A stretch of DNA of 64,000 bases, from NCBI RefSeq assembly GCF_039729145.1, contig NZ_CP155793.1:496001-560000 (forward strand). The letters run 5' to 3'. The notes under the pieces are model-generated. The model had not been told where the DNA came from and made no database searches. It saw only the letters and a program-made list of their open reading frames with translations. Positions 8,084 to 16,658 of this stretch are shown piece by piece. Source of the stretch: Microbacterium sp. SY138 (GTDB taxonomy: Bacteria; Actinomycetota; Actinomycetes; Actinomycetales; Microbacteriaceae). The first letter of the stretch is position 1. Each line of letters starts with the position of its first letter. Both the position numbers and the translations under genes were made by a program.

Positions 8084-9558
8084 GTGATCCGAAATCCATC
8101 CGCCGCGGCGGGCCGCCTGCGCCGATCGATGCGCACCGCCGGTGCGGCCGCGCTCGTCGCCTTCGTCGCCGTCGGAGCGCTCCTCGCCGGAGCCGCCCCC
8201 GCCACCGCCGCGAGCGACGGCGACAAGTACGTCATCGGCACCGACACGACCTTCGCGCCGTTCGAGTTCACCGACAAGGACGGCAACCTCGTCGGCATCG
8301 ACATGGACCTGCTCCGCGCGATCGCGAAGGATCAGGGCTTCGAGGTCGAGATCCGCCAGCTCGGATTCGACGCCGCGGTGCAGGCGCTGCAGTCGAACCA
8401 GGTCGATGCGGTCATGGCCGGCATGTCGATCACCGAGGAGCGACAGAAGACCTTCGACTTCAGTGAGCCCTACTTCACCAGCGGCATCCAGCTGGGCGTT
8501 CTCGAGTCGAGCGACATCCAGTCGCTCGACGACCTCGACGGCAAGGCCGTGGCCGTGAAGACCGGCACGCAGGGGCAGACCTTCGCCGACGAGAACAAGG
8601 ACGAGTACGGCTTCAAGGTCACCCCGTACCAGGACACGACCGACATGGTCGACGCTGTGAAGGCCGGCCAGGCGGTCGGCTACTTCGAGGACTTCCCGGT
8701 GCTGGCCTACGGCATCCAGCAGGGTTCCGGCTTCCGCCTGATCGGTGAGCCCGAGCTCGGCGGCGAGTACGGCTTCGCGGTGAACAAGGGGCAGAACCCC
8801 GAACTGATCGAGATGTTCAACGCCGGACTCGCGAACCTCAAGTCTTCGGGCGAGTACGACAAGATCGTCGACACGTACCTGGCGGGCGGCGAGGAATCGT
8901 CGCAGCCGACCGACATCATCTCGGTCGCGGTGCAGTACTGGCCCGCGCTCATGGAAGGCCTGTGGCTGACGATCCTCGCGACGATCGTCGCCATCGTGGC
9001 CGCCTTCATCCTCGGGCTCATCTTCGGCTTCGGCCGGGTCTCGAAGTTCGCACCGTTCCGCTGGATCGCGACGGCCTACGTCTATGTGTTCCGCGGGACG
9101 CCGATCCTCATCCAGGCGTTCTTCGTGTTCTTCGCGATCCCGCAGCTGTTCCCTGGCCTCACGTTCAACCCGTTCGTCGCCGGAGCGATCACGCTCTCGC
9201 TCAACACGGGCGCGTACATGACCGAGATCATCCGCGGAGGCATCCAGGCGGTCGATCCCGGACAGAACGAGGCCTCGCGCTCGCTGGGTCTCGGCCACTG
9301 GAAGACCATGCAGAAGGTCGTGCTCCCGCAGGCGTTCCGCATCATGATCCCGTCGTTCGTCAACCAGGGCATCATCACGCTGAAGGACACCTCGCTGATC
9401 AGTGTGATCGGCCTGGCGGAACTGACGTTCGTCTCTCGCCAGATCATCGCCTCGACGTACCTGTCGGCACAGGTGCTGACGATCGTCGCCATCATCTACT
9501 TCGTCGTGATCACGCTGCTGACGCTGCTCGCGAACCGCCTGGAGAGGACGTTCAACGC

Positions 9559-9562
<4 letters not shown>
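8084..9562 (+). CDS. polar amino acid ABC transporter, substrate-binding protein fused to permease
   Basis: 492 residues from GTG (SD GAGGAG). Signal peptide about 1-42 ([19 protein letters not shown]..., cleavage near ATA-ASD). Residues about 48-275 are a periplasmic-binding-protein type II module ([38 protein letters not shown]), as in GlnH/ArtJ. Residues about 285-490 are a HisMQ-type permease: [25 protein letters not shown], and the EAA loop [20 protein letters not shown]. The fusion tethers the binding module to the outer membrane face. The stop overlaps the ATG of the ATPase gene, and together these two genes make a complete importer for a polar amino acid, probably glutamine- or glutamate-like; substrate is inferred from family only. 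Confidence 0.93.
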
Positions 9563-10287
<725 letters not shown>

Positions 10288-10324
10288 GCGCGGCGCACAT
10301 CCGCGTCGCGCACATCCGCGTCGA

Positions 10325-10399
10325 CTTCCCGTGTACTCGCCGAGTGCACGGGAAGTTTGCGTTCAGAAGCCGTGCATTCGGCAGCTTCCCGTGCACTCG
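10325..10399. repeat. intergenic 19-bp-period GAGTGCACGG element, copy 1
   Basis: Cores: CCGTGTACTC 10329-10338 (inverted), GAGTGCACGG 10342-10351 (direct), then after exactly 18 nt CCGTGCATTC 10370-10379 and CCGTGCACTC 10389-10398, both inverted, 19 bp apart. The first two cores together make a 15-bp-arm hairpin (10325-10355, one mismatch) that could terminate the amino acid transporter operon. Lies between convergent genes. Confidence 0.8.
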
Positions 10400-10400
10400 G

Positions 10401-10430
10401 GTGCGGTGCGGTGCGGTGCGGTGCGGTGCG
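10401..10430. repeat. pentanucleotide microsatellite (GTGCG)6
   Basis: Six perfect tandem copies of GTGCG directly after repeat element 1 and 13 bp before the MFS stop codon. Prone to slippage. Confidence 0.9.
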
Positions 10431-10442
10431 GGATTGGGTGAG

Positions 10443-11771
10443 CTACTCGCGAACGGATACGGGGTGGCGGCGGATGGTCGCGCTGACGAGGGCGGCGACC
10501 GCGCACAGTCCGGCGGCGGCGAACCAGGCGAACGTGTACTGGCCAGTGTGGTCGCGCACGATCCCGGCGAGGACCGAGGCGATGCCGGCGCCGATCTGGT
10601 GGGCCGCGAACACCCAGCCGAACACGAGCGGGCCCTTGTCTCCGAAGACCTCACGGCAGAGCGCGATCGTCGGTGGCACGGTCGCGACCCAGTCGAGCCC
10701 GTAGATCACGATGAACACGATGATGCTGGGTTGCACTTCGGCCGAGAGCAGGCTCGGCAGGAACAGCAGGCTCACTCCGCGCAGCGCGTAGTAGGCGGCG
10801 AGCAGGATGCGCGGGTTCACCCGGTCGGTGAGCCAGCCGGAGAACACGGTGCCGACGATGTCGAAGACGCCCACCACGGCCAGCAGCCCGGCCGCGGTCG
10901 TCGTCGCCATCCCATGGTCGTGCGCGCTCGGGATGAAGTGCGTGCCGATCAGTCCGTTGGTCGTCGCTCCGCAGATCGCGAAGCCGATCGCCAGTGCCCA
11001 GAAGGTCTTGGTGCGAGCGGCCTCCCTCAGGGTGGAGATCGCGAGTTTCGCCGCACCCCACGCCGTGCCCCGAGGAGCCGCCGTGCCCCGCGGAACGGGA
11101 TCCGCCGCCATGACGGGCGTGGTCTCGCCGTACCGGGCGACCCCGAGGTCGCTCGGTCTGTTGCGCAGGAAGATCCAGACGAGGGGCGCGACGGCGAGGG
11201 CGCCGCCTGCGATGATGAGCGACGCCCCGCGCCATCCGACGTCTTCTGCGGCAGCCGCGATCACGGGGAGGAAGATCAGCTGCCCGGTCGCACTGCCGGC
11301 GGTGAGCACGCCGGAGACGAGCCCGCGCCGGGTCGCGAACCAGGTGTCGGTGATGGTCGCGGCGAACACCAGGGCCATCGATCCGGTGCCGAGCCCGATC
11401 AGCACACCCCAGGTCAGGATGAGCTGGCCGGGAGTCGCCACGAAGACGCTCAGCGCCGCGCCCGCTCCGATGACGAAGAGTGCGACCACCGTGACCGCGC
11501 GGATGCCGAAGCGCTGCATGAGGGCGGCCGCGAACGGGGCGATGAGGCCGTACAGCAGCAGGTTGATCGAGACCGCGAGCGAGAGCTCCGCCGTGCTCCA
11601 TCCGAACTCCTCCTCGAGCGGCACCATGAGCACACCGGGCGCGGCGCGGAACCCGGCGGCGCCGATGAGCGCGATGAGGGCCACCAGGGCCACGGTCCAG
11701 GCAGGGTGGAAGCGGCGCTGCCGTCCGGTCAGGGGTTCTTCGATCGGACCGTCGAGCGATTCGGCGGTCAT
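10443..11771 (-). CDS. MFS transporter
   Basis: 442 residues, about 12 membrane helices. Starts with a cytoplasmic tail, then VALVALIALIGAAGFRAAPGVLMVPLEEEFGWSTAELS, the typical first helix and loop of the monocarboxylate/oxalate-formate-type (MCT/OFA, COG2223-like) or related facilitators; loop 2-3 MQRFGIRAVTV and TM7-8 loop GWLTDRVNPRIL are degenerate motif A copies. Substrate unknown. The ATG at 11771 overlaps the HxlR gene stop (ATGA), so the two are co-transcribed and coupled; an in-frame ORF continues upstream to 11927 but lies in the regulator gene. The HxlR partner suggests export or uptake of the regulator's ligand. Confidence 0.88.
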   Translation of the reverse strand: MTAESLDGPIEEPLTGRQRRFHPAWTVALVALIALIGAAGFRAAPGVLMVPLEEEFGWSTAELSLAVSINLLLYGLIAPFAAALMQRFGIRAVTVVALFVIGAGAALSVFVATPGQLILTWGVLIGLGTGSMALVFAATITDTWFATRRGLVSGVLTAGSATGQLIFLPVIAAAAEDVGWRGASLIIAGGALAVAPLVWIFLRNRPSDLGVARYGETTPVMAADPVPRGTAAPRGTAWGAAKLAISTLREAARTKTFWALAIGFAICGATTNGLIGTHFIPSAHDHGMATTTAAGLLAVVGVFDIVGTVFSGWLTDRVNPRILLAAYYALRGVSLLFLPSLLSAEVQPSIIVFIVIYGLDWVATVPPTIALCREVFGDKGPLVFGWVFAAHQIGAGIASVLAGIVRDHTGQYTFAWFAAAGLCAVAALVSATIRRHPVSVRE

Positions 11772-12247
11772 GCCGCGTCTCCGGCGAGAAGGGCGAAGGG
11801 CTCCCCGCCCATGCTGCGCCGTGCCCACCGGGTGCTGCCGGCGTCGAGCGGTGCCGCGCAGGTCGCGCACCAGTTGACGGAGTCCGAGACATCGCCGCAG
11901 CGGCCGCAGCTCACGGTCAGTCCCCACGGCCCGTCGGGGTCGGTGATGCGAGCGAACCGCGCGTAGGCGTGCAGGATCGGAAGCGTCTCGCGTCCGGCGG
12001 TCGTGAGTCGATAGCCGCTGCGCGCATCGTCGGGGTCTTCGCGGGCGATGAGGTCGGCCTCGCCCATCGCGGTCAGGCGACGGGAGAGCACCGAGTCGGC
12101 GGCGCCGGTGGCGTCACGAAGCTGATCGAAACGCGTGCGGCCGGAGAAGAGCTCGCGCAGGATGAGCAGCACCCAGGGGTCGGCGAGCACGTCGGCGGTG
12201 CGGGCGATGGGGCAGGTCGCAGAGGACCAGTCGGAGCGGAGCGGCAT
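11768..12247 (-). CDS. HxlR family regulator with C-terminal Cys4 motif
   Basis: 159 residues. The HxlR winged helix is clear: CPIARTADVLADPWVLLILRELF (Cys12 in the family's usual CP position), TRFDQLRDATGAADSVLSRRLTAM and SGYRLTTAGRETLPIL. Beyond the usual ~110-residue domain is a tail with four cysteines, C114-x2-C117-x9-C127-x2-C130, which looks like a small zinc ribbon. HxlR proteins often sense electrophiles or oxidants through the N-terminal cysteine; whether the extra cysteines bind metal is inference. A 17-bp palindrome lies just before the start. Coupled to the MFS gene downstream. Confidence 0.88.
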   Translation of the reverse strand: MPLRSDWSSATCPIARTADVLADPWVLLILRELFSGRTRFDQLRDATGAADSVLSRRLTAMGEADLIAREDPDDARSGYRLTTAGRETLPILHAYARFARITDPDGPWGLTVSCGRCGDVSDSVNWCATCAAPLDAGSTRWARRSMGGEPFALLAGDAA

Positions 12248-12253
12248 CCGCTA

Positions 12254-12270
12254 ACTTTCTTGAAGAAAGT
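12254..12270. promoter_or_regulatory. palindromic operator of the HxlR gene
   Basis: ACTTTCTT-G-AAGAAAGT, perfect 8-bp arms around one base, 6 bp upstream of the HxlR start codon (minus strand). Predicted autoregulatory HxlR site. Confidence 0.75.
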
Positions 12271-12371
12271 CCCCCGTGTCAATCGCGGATCCGCACGTTG
12301 GCAGGATTCCTGCCCGCATTCGCCCGAATTCGCGCGACCGCACCTCACGTACCCCCGCTCGTGGTGCTCCC

Positions 12372-12447
12372 GAGTGCACGGGAACTCGCCGAGCGAACGG
12401 GGTATCCGCGTCGGGAAGCCGTGCACTCGTCGAGACCCCGTGCGCTC
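12372..12447. repeat. intergenic 19-bp-period GAGTGCACGG element, copy 2
   Basis: Direct cores GAGTGCACGG 12372-12381 and variant GAGCGAACGG 12391-12400 (period 19), 18-nt gap, inverted cores CCGTGCACTC 12419-12428 and CCGTGCGCTC 12438-12447 (period 19). Lies in the 262-bp gap between purD 3' end and the HxlR promoter. Confidence 0.8.
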
Positions 12448-12509
12448 GGCGGAGGGGGCACACAGAGGGGGCGGGACGGGCCGGCGGGGCAGGGGCGGGG
12501 CGCGGAGGG

Positions 12510-13787
12510 CTACTCGGCGACGCGAGCGGCGATGTCGGTGCGGTAGTGGGAGCCGTCGAGATGAATGCGGGCGATCGCCTCGTACGCGCGGTCGCGCGCG
12601 GTGCGGAAGTCGGAAGCCACCGCCACCACGTTCAGTACACGGCCTCCCGTCGCGATGAGCGATCCGCCGGGAGCATCCGGGCTCGCGGTCGCGGCGTGCA
12701 CGATGCGGACGCCCTCGACGGCCGCGGCTTCCGCGAGGCCCTCGATCGGGCGGCCGGTCTGCGGTGCCTCGGGGTATCCCTCGCTGGCCAGCACGACCGT
12801 GATGGCGACATCGTCGCTGAACACGGGATCCGGCTGGTCCTCGAGGGTTCCCGAGGCCGCGGCGAACAGCAGGTCCGACAGTGGGGTGACCAGTCGCGGC
12901 AGCACGATCTGCGTCTCCGGATCTCCGAAGCGCGCGTTGAACTCGATCACGCGCACGCCGGCGGGAGTGAGGATCAGGCCCGCGTAGAGGAGTCCGATGA
13001 ACGGCGTGCCCTCTGCGTCGAGCTGGCGCACCACGGGAAGTGCCACGTCGCGCGTGACCTCGTCGACGAAGGCCTGCTCGCTGCCGAACTGCTCGGTGAG
13101 CCAGGGCAGCGGCGAGTAGGCGCCCATGCCACCGGTGTTGGGGCCGGCGTCGCCGTCGAGTGCGCGCTTGAAGTCTTGGGCGGGGCTGAGCGCGCGCACG
13201 GTGTCGCCGTCGCTCAGGAAGAACAGGGAGACCTCGGGGCCGGACAGGAACTCCTCGATCAGCACCGGGCCGGCGGGAAGATACTGCTCGGCGTGCGCGA
13301 GCGCCTCGGCGCGGTTGGACGTGACGATGACGCCCTTGCCCGCAGCCAGACCGTCGGCCTTCACGACGTAGGGAGCGCCGAGATCGTCGAACGCGTTCTC
13401 GACCTCTGCCGTGGTGGCGGCGCGCACGGCACGGCCGGTGGGCACGCCGGCGGCATCCATGACCCGCTTCGCGAACGACTTCGAGCCCTCCAGCTGCGCT
13501 GCGGCCTTGCCCGGTCCGAACACCGGGATGCCGCGGACGCGCAGGGCATCCGCGACTCCGGCGACGAGCGGAGCTTCGGGGCCCACCACGACGAGGTCGA
13601 TCGCGTGCTCGTGCGCGAACGCGGTGACTGCGCCGCCGTCGAGCGGATCGAGCGAGACGGGGCTCGCATCCAGTGCCATGCCGGCGTTGCCGGGAGCCAC
13701 GAAGATCTCGTGCTCCGTCTGCTCGGCCCGCAGGGCGAGGATGATCGCGTGCTCACGGGCACCGGAACCGAGGACGAGAATCTTCAC
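12510..13787 (-). CDS. purD: phosphoribosylamine--glycine ligase
   Basis: 425 residues. Opens with MKILVLGSGAREHAIILAL, the GARS N-domain nucleotide-binding start, then VVVGPEAPLVAGVADALR, the ATP-grasp region LEGSKSFAKRVMDAAGVPTGR, the segment VVKADGLAAGKGVIV and the active-site segment VIEFNARFGDPETQ. It joins phosphoribosylamine to glycine in the second step of purine synthesis. Monocistronic here: repeat element 2 follows it and the NUDIX gene precedes it by 43 bp on the same strand, so a transcriptional link with the NUDIX gene is possible. Confidence 0.96.
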   Translation of the reverse strand: MKILVLGSGAREHAIILALRAEQTEHEIFVAPGNAGMALDASPVSLDPLDGGAVTAFAHEHAIDLVVVGPEAPLVAGVADALRVRGIPVFGPGKAAAQLEGSKSFAKRVMDAAGVPTGRAVRAATTAEVENAFDDLGAPYVVKADGLAAGKGVIVTSNRAEALAHAEQYLPAGPVLIEEFLSGPEVSLFFLSDGDTVRALSPAQDFKRALDGDAGPNTGGMGAYSPLPWLTEQFGSEQAFVDEVTRDVALPVVRQLDAEGTPFIGLLYAGLILTPAGVRVIEFNARFGDPETQIVLPRLVTPLSDLLFAAASGTLEDQPDPVFSDDVAITVVLASEGYPEAPQTGRPIEGLAEAAAVEGVRIVHAATASPDAPGGSLIATGGRVLNVVAVASDFRTARDRAYEAIARIHLDGSHYRTDIAARVAE

Positions 13788-13830
13788 CCGTCCAGACTAC
13801 CGAGGGTCGCGCTCCGGGTTTCGGTGGGGC

Positions 13831-14505
13831 TCAGAGGTCGACGGTCCGTTCGACGGCAGCATCCCAGGTCACGGTCCAGCCGGCCGCGTCGAAGAGCGCA
13901 TCGAGCACCATCGCGGTGAAGCCCCAGACGATCGTGCCGTCGACGTCGAACGCCGGGCCCCGGAACGTGTGCCCCATGCGGGTGATCGTCGAGGTGAACC
14001 GGGTCTCGGGGGCGAGCAGTTGCGCGACGGGAACCCGGAACACCTCGACCGTCTCGGCGTGATCGACCGCCACGACCCGCGACGGCGACTGCCACCATGC
14101 CAGGACGGGCGTGACGAGATGGTTGCTCGCGGCGAGCGGGATCTCCGGCAGCGTGGCCAGGATCTCGACTCCCGCCGGATCGAGCCCGGTCTCCTCCTCG
14201 GCTTCGCGCAGCGCCGTGGCGACGACGTCGGCATCGTCCGGCTCCACGCGTCCACCGGGGAATGAGACCTGACCGGGGTGGGACGAGAGGGTGGGCGCGC
14301 GTCGCTGCAGCAGCACGTCGAGGTCACGGGCGACGGCCGCGTCGGTCGTGGGGGCGGGGATGCGATCGAGCACGCCGAACAGGATGAGCACAGCCGCGTC
14401 GTGCGCGCTCTGCGGGTCGGCGAGTGGCGGGATCCGCACGCCCCACGAATGGTCGGCGACTGCCGCGAGCAGCTCGGCGCGGGCGCCCTGGGGATGCATG
14501 CTCAT
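13831..14505 (-). CDS. CoA-type NUDIX pyrophosphohydrolase
   Basis: 224 residues from the ATG at 14505 (a second ATG two codons later is equally possible). It carries the CoAse (UPF0035) signature LLQRRAPTLSSHPGQVSFPGG (about 65-85) followed at once by the Nudix box ending in ALREAEEETGLD (about 98-109). These enzymes hydrolyse CoA and acyl-CoA to phosphopantetheine and 3',5'-ADP. The upstream frame to 14655 overlaps the divergent SCP-like gene and is not used. Upstream of purD on the same strand. Confidence 0.9.
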   Translation of the reverse strand: MSMHPQGARAELLAAVADHSWGVRIPPLADPQSAHDAAVLILFGVLDRIPAPTTDAAVARDLDVLLQRRAPTLSSHPGQVSFPGGRVEPDDADVVATALREAEEETGLDPAGVEILATLPEIPLAASNHLVTPVLAWWQSPSRVVAVDHAETVEVFRVPVAQLLAPETRFTSTITRMGHTFRGPAFDVDGTIVWGFTAMVLDALFDAAGWTVTWDAAVERTVDL

Positions 14506-14554
14506 GCGTCCGAGCATAGGACTCGTGGCGCGCGGTCGGTCGTAGTCTGGAGAG

Positions 14555-14923
14555 ATGGCCAGGAAGATCGACATCGTCGACGGACGCGCGGCTCTCGATG
14601 CCGTCCGCTCCGCGGATGCCTCGGGCGTGAAGCCGCAGCGCACCGATCTCGCCACCGCCGTGCGCTATCTGCTGCAGCTGCTCGACGAGAAGGCGCCGGG
14701 CAACAGCGTGGAAGTGCGAGTGCCTCCCTTCGGTGCGGTGCAGGTCATCCAGGGTCCTCGACACACCCGTGGCACGCCGCCGAACGTGGTGGAGATGGAT
14801 GCGGCGACCTGGATCGCCGTGTCCACCGGCACGGAGCGATGGGCGGATGCCGCAGACGGCGGACGCATCCACGCTTCGGGCACGCGCGCCGACTTGAGCG
14901 ACGTGCTGCCGGTGCGTCCCTAG
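14555..14923 (+). CDS. sterol carrier-like (bacterial SCP ortholog) protein
   Basis: 122 residues from ATG. The C-terminal part VRVPPFGAVQVIQGPRHTRGTPPNVVEMDAATWIAVSTGT, with D-A-x-T-W-I, is typical of the small actinobacterial SCP-2-fold family annotated as sterol carrier family protein (SCP_3). The N-terminal 50 residues (RTDLATAVRYLLQLLDEKAPG) are helical. Such proteins may bind hydrophobic ligands; no catalytic role is known. Divergent from the NUDIX gene, and in related genomes often near purine genes, as here. Confidence 0.75.
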   Translation: MARKIDIVDGRAALDAVRSADASGVKPQRTDLATAVRYLLQLLDEKAPGNSVEVRVPPFGAVQVIQGPRHTRGTPPNVVEMDAATWIAVSTGTERWADAADGGRIHASGTRADLSDVLPVRP

Positions 14924-14991
14924 CGCAGCCCCACCGGACCTCGCGAGGGGATGAGGCTCCGGGCTTGGCGTCAGCCCCGCTGGATGGCGTG

Positions 14992-15360
14992 TCAGGCGCG
15001 GTCGTGGAGGGTGATCCGGTAGCCGTCGGGGTCGGCGAACGTGAAGGTGCGGCCGAACGGTCCATCGATCGGGTCCGCGACGATGGTGTGGCCATCGGCG
15101 AGGAGTGCATCGTGGATGGACTGGACATCAGTGGCGTGAAGCCAGATCGCGGTGCCGATGCCGGGCTGGGCGACACCGGTCAGGTCGGTGCCCGGGGCGA
15201 TGTCCCGGAGGGCGAACGCGATCGGAGCCGTCTCGAAGACGACGGCGTGAGGCGGTCCTGCCGGGGAGCGGACGAGGCCGAGGTACTGCTCGTAGAACGC
15301 CTGCGAGGCGTCGAGGTCGCGTGCCTGAAGGGAGATGAAGTCGGGGCCGGTGACGGGCAT
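14992..15360 (-). CDS. VOC (glyoxalase/bleomycin resistance) family protein
   Basis: 122 residues from ATG at 15360, the usual size of a single VOC unit with two beta-alpha-beta-beta-beta modules. Seen: FISLQARDLDASQAFYEQYLGL at the N-terminus and GRTFTFADPDGYRITLHD at the C-terminus, the typical end containing a metal-site acidic residue. It may bind or detoxify a small electrophile or antibiotic. It is divergent from a marR-like gene, and two identical-arm operators lie between them, so its expression is probably released by the MarR ligand. An upstream in-frame ATG at 15432 is rejected because it would run through both operators. Confidence 0.85.
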   Translation of the reverse strand: MPVTGPDFISLQARDLDASQAFYEQYLGLVRSPAGPPHAVVFETAPIAFALRDIAPGTDLTGVAQPGIGTAIWLHATDVQSIHDALLADGHTIVADPIDGPFGRTFTFADPDGYRITLHDRA

Positions 15361-15378
15361 GAGGCAAGTCCTTCCATT

Positions 15379-15398
15379 TGTGTCAGTTTTCTGACACA
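15379..15398. promoter_or_regulatory. MarR operator 1
   Basis: TGTGTCAG-TTTT-CTGACACA, perfect 8-bp arms, 18 bp upstream of the VOC start codon (minus strand). Same TGTCAG/CTGACA arms and 4-nt spacer as operator 2, centres 28 bp apart. Confidence 0.85.
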
Positions 15399-15407
15399 GA
15401 TCAGCGT

Positions 15408-15425
15408 ATGTCAGAATACTGACAT
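15408..15425. promoter_or_regulatory. MarR operator 2
   Basis: ATGTCAG-AATA-CTGACAT, perfect 7-bp arms, overlapping the ATG of the marR-like gene. Binding here would block both transcription and the start of a near-leaderless message: autorepression. Confidence 0.85.
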
Positions 15426-15873
15426 GAGTCAAGACCGCGATGGGATCGACCTCGACACCTCACTGGGCTACCTGCTGAAAGAAGCGTCCAGCGCCCTGCG
15501 TGCCGCGATGGAAGAGGTGCTGCGCCCGCTCGGGATGACCATCACCCACTACTCCTGCCTCGAACTGCTCTCTCAGCGACCCGGCTTGTCGAACTCCGCG
15601 CTCGCGCGCGGCGCATTCGTCACGCGGCAGTCGATGAACGTGCTGCTGCAGGCGCTGGAGCGGGACGGGTTCGTGACCAGGCCGGCGGAGGCCCCGGTCG
15701 GCAAGGCTCTCCCCGCCCGCCTCACCGACCGCGGTCGTGAGAGTCTCGCGAAGGCGACTGCCGCCGTCCGCTCGGTGGAGGTCCGGATGCTGTCCGGGAT
15801 GACCGAGGACGAGCAGGCGGGAGCGCTGAAGATCCTCCGGAGCATGATCCGCTCGCTGCGGGAGGAGTCCTAG
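15424..15873 (+). CDS. MarR family transcriptional regulator
   Basis: 149 residues. The MarR winged helix is visible: LGYLLKEASSALRAAMEEVLRPLGMTITHYSCLELLSQ (dimer helix and helix 1-2), LSNSALARGAFVTRQSMNVLLQALERDGFV (recognition helix) and the wing ALPARLTDRGRESLAKA. The ATG lies inside the second of two matching inverted repeats. The divergent VOC gene is the evident target. It ends 11 bp before the convergent hemin ATPase gene. Confidence 0.92.
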   Translation: MSQDRDGIDLDTSLGYLLKEASSALRAAMEEVLRPLGMTITHYSCLELLSQRPGLSNSALARGAFVTRQSMNVLLQALERDGFVTRPAEAPVGKALPARLTDRGRESLAKATAAVRSVEVRMLSGMTEDEQAGALKILRSMIRSLREES

Positions 15874-15884
15874 CCCCGGGCGGA

Positions 15885-16658
15885 TCAGCGTTGCGCGACC
15901 ACCATTGGAACCCCGGTCACCGGGTGCGGGAACACGTCGACCGCCTGGCCATAGACCTGCTCGATCCGCTCGGCGGTCAGTACCTCGGCCGGAGTGCCCG
16001 TCGCCGCGACCCTGCCCTCGGCGAGCAGCGTGACGCGGTCGGCATGCGCGAGGGCGGCATTGAGGTCGTGCAGCACGATGGCGACCGCGATCCCGGCATC
16101 CGCGCGTCCGCGGATCAGCCGCATGACGTCTTCGTGGTGCTTCAGGTCGAGAGCCGCGGTCGGTTCGTCGAGCAGCAGGAGGCCGGTGTGCTGGGCGAGC
16201 ACGCGGGCGAGGGCGACCCTGGCGCGCTCGCCGCCGGACAGCGACGGCACCGCGCGGGCCCGGAGTGCCGTGACCTCGGTCTGCGCCATCGCTGCGGACA
16301 CCAGCTCGTCGTCGTCCTCGGCCGCCGGGGTGCGTGCCCAGGGCGTCCGCCCCATGCGCACGACCTGCTCAGTGCTGAACGGGAACGTGACGGTGTTCTC
16401 CTGCAGCAGCACGGCCCGCTGCTGGGCGAGCGTGCGCGGCTTGACGCGCTCGATCGGCTGGCCGTCGAGCTCGACCGCGCCGGCCTGTGCTGTGACATCT
16501 CCGGCGAGCACTCCGAACAGGGTGGATTTGCCCGCCCCGTTCGGCCCGACGAGAGCGTGGACCTCTCCGGAGCGGATCGCGATGGACGCGTCGTCGAGGA
16601 TCGTCCGCCCTTCGCCGACGCGCACGGTGAGTCCCGACCCGCGGAGCCTGACGGTCAT
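15885..16658 (-). CDS. hmuV: hemin ABC transporter ATP-binding protein
   Basis: 257 residues. Walker A GPNGAGKST (about 38-46), signature LSGGERARVALARVLA, Walker B LLLLDEPTAALDLKHHE and the switch region AIVLHDLNAALAHADRV, all of the HmuV/FecE type; the end QAVDVFPHPVTGVPMVVAQR is characteristic of HmuV-like ATPases. It energises import of hemin through the upstream permease. The ATG overlaps the permease stop (ATGA). An ORF open upstream to 17633 lies inside the permease gene and is a shadow. Confidence 0.92.
   Translation of the reverse strand: MTVRLRGSGLTVRVGEGRTILDDASIAIRSGEVHALVGPNGAGKSTLFGVLAGDVTAQAGAVELDGQPIERVKPRTLAQQRAVLLQENTVTFPFSTEQVVRMGRTPWARTPAAEDDDELVSAAMAQTEVTALRARAVPSLSGGERARVALARVLAQHTGLLLLDEPTAALDLKHHEDVMRLIRGRADAGIAVAIVLHDLNAALAHADRVTLLAEGRVAATGTPAEVLTAERIEQVYGQAVDVFPHPVTGVPMVVAQR

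Noticed and set aside
5816..9298. 1160-residue minus-strand open frame
   Set aside because: Antisense shadow of the DHA2, GNAT and amino acid transporter genes; composition is Arg/His/Asp/Glu-rich low-complexity, with no domain.
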